Shown here: positions 57,712 to 64,000 of the stretch, piece by piece | Layout of the letters: the number at the start of each line of letters is the position of its first letter | Numbering within the stretch: position 1 is the first letter of the stretch | Source of the DNA: Allodiplogaster sudhausi | Lineage: Eukaryota > Nematoda > Chromadorea > Rhabditida > Diplogasteridae | NCBI GenBank assembly: GCA_945643635.1 | Contig: CALZFC010000026.1 | Span: 955,001-1,019,000 of the forward strand | Direction of reading: 5' to 3' | Length of the DNA: 64,000 nt | Made by a program: the position numbers and the translations under genes | The notes under the pieces: model-generated | Seen by the model: the letters and a program-made list of their open reading frames with translations, nothing else | Told to the model about the DNA's origin: nothing | Database searches by the model: none

Positions 57712-59404
57712 TCAAGTGAACGTGGTATAGGAGACTGTTATTCTGGAACGGCGGCAGAGTGAAATGCACTCGGCAAGAGCACGGCGGTAGTCTTGGCTAT
57801 ATTCGAGAGGAAACTGTTATTGCAAATATATTATTCATACAAATGTGGACCAAATGAGCCTAAAATGTTACACTTCTTTTAAGATCTGACAAAAGCCGTT
57901 GTATCTTCAACCTGAACGGTTTTGGATGCAAATATGACAAAAAAACCTCGTAATCCAGAAGATGACAAAGTTGGCGCACATGGCCGTGTTGACGAAGAGG
58001 CCACCAATGAGGTAACAAACGAATGCAATGTTGGCGTCATGGATGAAAAGCGTGATGGCAGAGCCGCTTGTGAACGTTGCGAACCAACCCTGTAACGGCG
58101 ACGAGAATGAGGAAGATCTTAGAACGTGAGCCAGATGAGGCTGGAAAATAATACAGAGGTGAAGTAGAGATATTTATCGAATTATTTATTCAATACTTCG
58201 TTACAACGTGACAGCATTTAGACATATGTATTGATCGAGAAGTATATATGTATGTGTAGCTAGATTCGGACATTTGTACATAAAAGTTGAGAAGAAATGA
58301 CATGAAAGACTTTCATCATACCCATCTGACGAAGACGAAAACCAACTATGGCGTAGACCAAGAAAGTAAGAAGATTGATGAAGATGCTCCCCAACATGTA
58401 GTAATCTTTGGCTGGGCCTTGGAATGTCGAAGGAATGCCATAGATGACGTCACTAAAACAGATCGTATGTCGTAAGCTCCATGACCAACAGGGCGTCAGG
58501 GATAAATAGTGAAAGAAAAGATTTAAAAATCATCCCTGCCAACCTCTCCTTAATGTATTGAAAAGCAGAGAAGAGATGAAGGTAGCAGAAAGCCAGAATG
58601 ACCGCCAGATGCATTCCGATATAGAGTCTAGTATCCTTGTTGTTGTAACTGAAATGTTAAAGGAACTCTCTGGCGAATAATTCAAGAGTAGCGCTAGAGG
58701 ACCAGTTTGAATGCGCGCGCTCACAAAGTTGCCTGACATTTGGTCGAGATATAGGATGTGAAATTGGAGTCATGATCTGACCTACATTCGCTAATTCTCT
58801 ACCCGCCAGTTTTCAGGTCACTGTTGCTCAGAATGTAATGAAAGAAAATCGATAAATTTTCAGGATTTATGTTTTACGCCAACATGAACTAAACTAACTA
58901 CTGAGTTGCAAAGCATGAGAACATACGATCGAATGCGATGGATAACATCATGATCGAACCTCCCAGCAGGCCAAATATCGGAACTACCAATAACGAAAAC
59001 TTGACTTTCAAGTTTATAAGAAATTCTGCATTTCTGACAATGACCATTAAGTGCAGACAAAAGATGGAGTTGACTAATAGATTGCCCGAAAAATAGCCCC
59101 ATAACATTGGGATGTGGCCGCTGATGTGGAGAGCATCAAGGAAGGAGCAAATTGCAAGGAGAACATTGCACGTTCCCCGAAGGCTCCTATTAACGTGAGA
59201 GGGAGAAAGCAATTTAGTTACACAGATTGTTGCACTATTTCACAACATACATACATAGATGGTTAGAGTCCATATGACATTCATACTTACTTGGACCGAA
59301 TAGTCGCAACGACAATGAGTAAGTTAGTGAACACGCCGAATATAACGAAGAATACATACATAGATGTAGAAGAGAACGCGCTGAACTTCGAAGATGAACA
59401 GCAT
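57712..59404 (-). pseudogene. Chemoreceptor gene J (F-L subfamily), pseudogene
   Basis: Minus-strand exons in the usual order: 59295-59404 region, 59045-59186, about 58900-58984, 58544-58648, 58322-58452, about 57950-58141 and about 57712-57810. Lesions: a GTAT insertion in TM1 (CTATGTATGTATTC where intact genes read CTATGCATTC), which shifts the frame; loss of the normal acceptor and 4 nt at the start of exon 3; and deletions in exon 6 that remove most of RSLMF and shift the frame around GW. TM2, TM4 and TM5 exons are still in frame, so decay is recent. Confidence 0.85.
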
Positions 59405-59854
59405 ATGCTGAGATATAGGAACAAATGTTAGAATAACACAGCCTCGTTGAGGCCTTTGAGGAGAGTAGTAAGTAGTGCTCAAATGCGCTGAAGACGTTTG
59501 CATATATGAATGCATATATATGCAAATATGTAGATGAAACAAGCATAGGTAATTAGGTTGACGGAAGAAGGCGTTTTGAGCGGGGTTTAACTCCAACTTG
59601 TACTTGAACTAAGGACACGAACGATCTCAAAGCAGATGATTTCGTTATACATTAAATAAACCCGCAGTCAATGAGAACGGCCTTTCTCATGCGCGCGCAA
59701 TCATGGTACGGTTACAAAATGTCGGGCTCATGAAAGTAATACTTGCTTATTTTATCGTTCACTTCTGTTGTGTACTAGAAAGAAAAATAGATAAACTCCA
59801 TTTCTATTCTCAATATCAATGTAAAAGAGCTTCGAAGGTGAATAGCATGATTAA

Positions 59855-60375
59855 AGGAGCATGAACACCCAAAACTCCTGCGCGGAAAAACCTGCAAAAA
59901 CCTGGCGAGATTACTGTAGTGCACTTCTTTTTTTATTATAATATTTGTACTGATAAACAGTGCACACGGACTCGTAAAAACCTTATGAAAAATTTTTAAC
60001 GTCAAATATTTTCCTCGATATTTTGATATTTCCTCGGGAATCTTCGCTTAATGACAAAAGAACAGAGAAAAAAAGGACTAGAAATGGTTGTTTTCATTTA
60101 TTTCGACATTGCAAGAGAAGATGATTTTAAAATATTTTCCCGCCTACAGACCGGTGGTGAATATCCTGGAGTTAATTTTCTGCATAACATACAAAAAACA
60201 GAAATATAGTGTTTCGCACCAAAAATTTCCCTGATTCAAGCACATTTTTTTAATGCAAATTTCTCGCAAATGCTGTACTTTTGAATCTTTTTACTTTGCA
60301 GAAGTGTTCGCGTGAAGGGCATATACAGACAAGTGTAATAGCTTATATCATGAAAAGAATGAGTTTTATGCTCCT
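59855..60375. mobile_element. TTAA-flanked MITE, family T3, copy 3, 521 bp
   Basis: Inverted ends AGGAGCATGAA / AGGAGCATAAA, flanked by TTAA at 59,851-59,854 and 60,376-60,379. Body similar throughout to copies 1 and 2. It lies between genes J and K. Confidence 0.85.
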
Positions 60376-60652
60376 TTAAGTGCAAGAAAATATGTATATT
60401 AGCCTAACGTCTCATCTTTGATGTCTTTGAGGAAAGCGGCAACTATTGTTCAAATGGGATTTCGCGCTGAGCCTATCGTATAAACGATGACGTTTAATTA
60501 AATGAATCACTTATCGAGAAATGGAGCATTATGAGGCTTGGCTCTAACTTGTTCCTGAACTATAGACACGTACGATCGCCTATACAAATAATTTCGTTAT
60601 ACTTTAAATCTACCAGTGGGCAATGGGAACAGCATTTCTCAAGTGCGCCCAG

Positions 60653-62166
60653 CTATAAATAGGTTCTTCTATTTCGCGACATCACATTCTGGCAAAGATA
60701 GAGTTGTTGGCTACGTGTGTAAAGTGTGTTGATGCCTTGTCGAGTGAACGTGGTCATGGAGACCGCCATTCTGGAGCGGCGACAGAGTGGAATGCACGCG
60801 GCAAGGGCACGACGGTACTCTTGGCTAAATGGGAGAGTTGTCTTTTTATGGAATGATTACCGCAAATATATTATATTCAAATAAATATGTTCCTAGGGAA
60901 AGAAAAGAGCTCAAATGTTACACTTCTTACCATTTGAAGAGCTAATGAAAAACCGTTGTATCTTTAATCTGGACGTTTTGGATGCAAATGTGAAGAGAAA
61001 AAACCTTGTAATCCAGAAGATGGCAAAGTCGGAGCACATGGCCGTGTTGACAAAGAGGCCACCAATGAGTGCGCAAGCGAATCCAACGTTCACGTCATGG
61101 ATGAAGTACGCGAAGGCAACTCCGCTTCCGAAAGTTGCGAACCAGCCGAAGGCCACCGTAATTGCGACGAACATGAGCGAGCGGTAGATCTTTGAACGTA
61201 TGCCAGTTGCGGCCAAAATACCTAGTGGAATTAGAGAATGATACATGAAAGAATTTACTCTTACCCATGTTACGGAGACGAAAGCCAACTAGGGCGTAGA
61301 CCGACAAAGTAGGAATATTGATTATCATGCTCGCATAGATGAAGTAGTCCCAGGATGGGCCTTGGAATGTCGAAGGAATGCCACAGACGACGTCGCTAAA
61401 ATAGATCGTTGTCGTCGGCTCCATGGCTCGCGCGCGGTACCACCAACCTCTCCTTAATGTGCTGGAATGCAAAGTTGAGCTGAAGGCAGCTGTATGCCAG
61501 AATTACCACCAGATGCATTCCGATGTAAAGTCTGGCATCCTTCTTCTTATAGCTGCAATTTAATTCATTTCTTAAAAAAAAGAAGTTCATCGAAGAAAGT
61601 TAATGCAGGTTCGAATTGCCATGTTAACCCTGTATAGGCTGACTTGACAGCAAACATACTAGTGAGGTGCAAAGCATGAGAGCAGACGATCGAACGCGAT
61701 GGAGAGCATCAGTATCGAACCTCCCAGCACGCCCAATAGCGGGAGTGTCTAGGCAAGTTAATATTCTCGTTAAATATTCAACTTTAACAAAATTCTCTAA
61801 AGATGACCATTAAATGGAGACAAAGTATGGAGTTGACGAATAGATTGCCCGAAAAATAGCCCCATAACATTGGGATGTGACCGGTGATGTGGAGCGCATC
61901 AAGGAAGGAGCAAATCGCAATGAGAACATTGCATGTTCCCCGAAGGCTCCTTTCAACGTGAGAGTTAGACAGGAAATTACATGTAAAGATAGTTGCAGAT
62001 TTCACAACATACATGGTTACTGCCCATTTTTGTATCCATCTTTCATACTCACATACCTCGAACGAATAGTCGCAACGACAATGAGTTAGTTAGTTAACAC
62101 GCCGTATATAACGATGAATGCATAGATGAAGAAGAGAACGCGCTGGACTTCGAAGATGAACAGCAT
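60653..62166 (-). pseudogene. Chemoreceptor gene K (F-L subfamily), pseudogene
   Basis: All seven exons are present on the minus strand (first exon 62057-62166, exon 6 61005-61212, last exon 60653-60824) and mostly in frame. TM1 carries an in-frame TAA where genes G and H have GTG (ACTAACTAACTC), a nonsense change within a short AACT repeat. The exon 6 acceptor has lost CA: TTTTGG instead of TTTTGCAG. The last exon reads on beyond the usual end to RNRRTYL-stop. Two independent lesions make it a pseudogene. Intron 3 carries the half T4 MITE also seen in G and H. Confidence 0.85.
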
Positions 62167-62989
62167 AAGCTAAAATACAAGAAGAAATATTAGCCAGTCA
62201 CCTTCTCTTTGAGGACTTCGAGGAAATGGTAAATAGTGTTCAAATGGACTTTGGTACTGAACCTATCGTATAAACGATGACTTTGATATGTACATATATA
62301 GGAAATCATGGTTATAGGAAATCAAGTTGGCACAAGATGAGCGACGTTTGGCGGCAAGTTATGCGTGACTTAACTTAGAGACACGAACGATCTCTAACAA
62401 GATGATTTCGTTAGAGTACGCTAAATCTACTCGTAGACCATGAGAACGGCCTTTCGCACGTGTGCCAAAGCATACATATTATGGTACAAACGGCAGGGCT
62501 GAAGATGGCAACGCCCACTTCTTTTGTCTTTCAATTTCTATCAAATTGCAAAGAGTTCCAGAAAATTTTTTTATAAAAGTCATTTATATGATCAGCAATA
62601 ATTTTTAGAAAAGAAGGTCGTAATGGTCGAAAGCACTTCATACTCGAGTGAGTTTAAAACAAAGGGATCTTTAAATATCCCTTGTCAAGGTTTTCATTTT
62701 AAATGACATTGGCAAACGTTTCTGGGTGCAGAAAGAGCAAATACGAAAGAGAAGAAATTTTCTTAAAATATGAAATGATAAGAGAAGCAAATGTTTTGCA
62801 CCACTTATGAATTTGACACTTCTCAAACTTGTTAATGGTTGTTCTTCAGGATCAGTTGTGAAAGATGGTATTTAGCGCTATTATCTGGACTCAGTCTTAC
62901 CCCTACTATTGATGAACGGCAATTTAATTATTTCCGCCATATTCAATAAAGAAATTGCTTGCTTACATTATTACACATTTGTGTAATAT

Positions 62990-63640
62990 GCTTGTAATTA
63001 CATGTTCTTGCAATCAATTTAGCGTATGTGAAAAGGGCATGAAATGAATACAATTCTTGTAATTTTTGTAGATTCCTTGAGCTGCTACATTTTAATAGTA
63101 ATATTCGGAACAGATATCCTGAATCAACAGGACGAGTCAAGGTTGTCGATATTTTGAAGCCTCGTCTGACGCATGTTCAAAGATCTTCCACTCGCTCATT
63201 TTGGTCGCTGTCACAGCGGCGGGCGGTTGGTTCATAACGTTCGCAAGCAGTGTTGTCATCACAAACTTCATCCGTGACATTTGCTTGCGGAATGATTGCT
63301 GGCCTCTTTGTTAACACGGGCATGTGTACCGAATTCTGGATTACGAGCTTTTTTCCGCATTTGCAGCCAAAACCGTTCATGTTGAACGGTTTTTCATGAG
63401 CTCTTCTAAGAAATGTTACATTTTTAGCTCTCTCTTTTTTCTTCGCTTGCTTGATATTTAAATGATTAAAGTATTTTTGCAGTAATCCTTTCATGAGAGA
63501 TAACTCTCCAATTTAGCCAAGACAACCGACGTGCCCTTGCTGCGTGCATTCCACTCTGCCGCCGTTCCATAAAGGCAATCTCCTCGAAAACCATCACTCG
63601 ACAAGGCAACACACCGATTGCCAACAAGATTATTGCAAGA
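62990..63640 (+). pseudogene. Mosaic receptor relic joining two subfamilies in opposite orientation
   Basis: At 62,990-63,155 the minus strand carries the 3' part of an A-E type last exon (RPVDSRISVP-like) and its flank. Directly abutting it, from about 63,157, the plus strand carries a damaged F-L type exon 6 (SKIFHSLILVAVTAAGGW, several deletions, ending ITS). That is followed after an intron by a last exon (about 63,524-63,640) with QDNRRALAACIPLCRR and the usual tail. No earlier exons are present. Confidence 0.75.
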
Positions 63641-63847
63641 ATGTGACCAATCGCTCATGTTTACCTATGTTGATCCATGATGGCTTGCATTATAAGGATC
63701 AAATGAAGCGTGTACATTCCATTTACTTACATACTACATACATACATTTCTCCTTTTTTCTAGTTTCAATACCTTTTAGTGACGAAATAAAATAACATAG
63801 TAGAAACATAAACAATAAAAGACATCGAATCTTATAAGAGAGTAGTC

Positions 63848-63975
63848 ACATTCGAGTGATAGTGTTGTTGGCCATAGACATGTTGCCTTGTCGTGTAAAG
63901 GTAGTCGATGAGACTGCCATTCTGGAACGGACGAAGAGTGGAATGCACGCGGCAAGGGCACGACGGTAGTCTTGG
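63848..63975 (-). CDS. Last exon of chemoreceptor gene L, running off the window
   Basis: Minus-strand exon starting after a TTTAG acceptor at 63,975: QDYRRALAACIPLFVRSRMA, then VSSTTFTRQGNMSMANN, ending TRM-stop. It is in frame and matches the tail of gene H closely. The rest of the gene lies beyond the window, so its state is unknown. Together with the relic to its left it repeats the convergent arrangement seen in each palindrome arm. Confidence 0.7.
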
Positions 63976-64000
63976 CTAAATTGGGAATGGTTTCGTAAGC

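Overview
The window looks like nuclear DNA from a nematode. The evidence is a cluster of Srsx-like seven-transmembrane chemoreceptor genes, a secreted two-Ig protein of ZIG type, a ShK-domain secreted protein, a motile sperm protein (MSP) domain remnant, an RTE-type LINE and many short GT-AG introns. I cannot name the species. Gene models were built by eye from splice sites, reading phase and comparison between paralogs inside the window.

Layout. 1-7,100: purine/pyrimidine microsatellites, weak traces of a minus-strand membrane-protein gene (about 4.0-5.0 kb) and a TTAA-flanked MITE. 7,149-12,224 (+): a secreted protein with a Thr/Pro-rich middle and three ShK domains. 12,641-16,570 (-): a six-exon secreted two-Ig protein with a MITE in an intron. 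17,446-18,857: a TA-flanked element with short inverted termini that encloses a broken MSP-domain gene. 18,959-20,723 (-): an unrecognised, partly broken gene. 21,556-40,524: five tandem plus-strand chemoreceptor genes (called A-E here); A is a pseudogene, B-E look intact. A truncated copy of the Ig gene lies between A and B, and an RTE LINE fragment between C and D. 40,682-49,437: an inverted duplication (arms about 4 kb, spacer about 0.9 kb) carrying genes F, G, H and I of a second chemoreceptor subfamily. 50,440-50,860: an A-E type relic. 51-56.6 kb: mostly unassigned sequence, with a RING-like gene, a duplicated gene fragment and a Thr/Pro-repeat gene. 56.9-64.0 kb: more second-subfamily genes, mostly pseudogenes (J, K, relics), and one gene running off the end (L).

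All full chemoreceptor genes share one seven-exon plan with almost fixed exon sizes (110, 142, 89, 105, 131, 208 nt plus a variable last exon), so the cluster grew by whole-gene duplication. The region shows active turnover: inverted duplication, near-identical 3' tracts in different genes, promoter repeat expansion, nonsense, frameshift and splice lesions, and two or more families of MITEs. For several insertions, paralogous empty sites inside the window show the target duplication directly.
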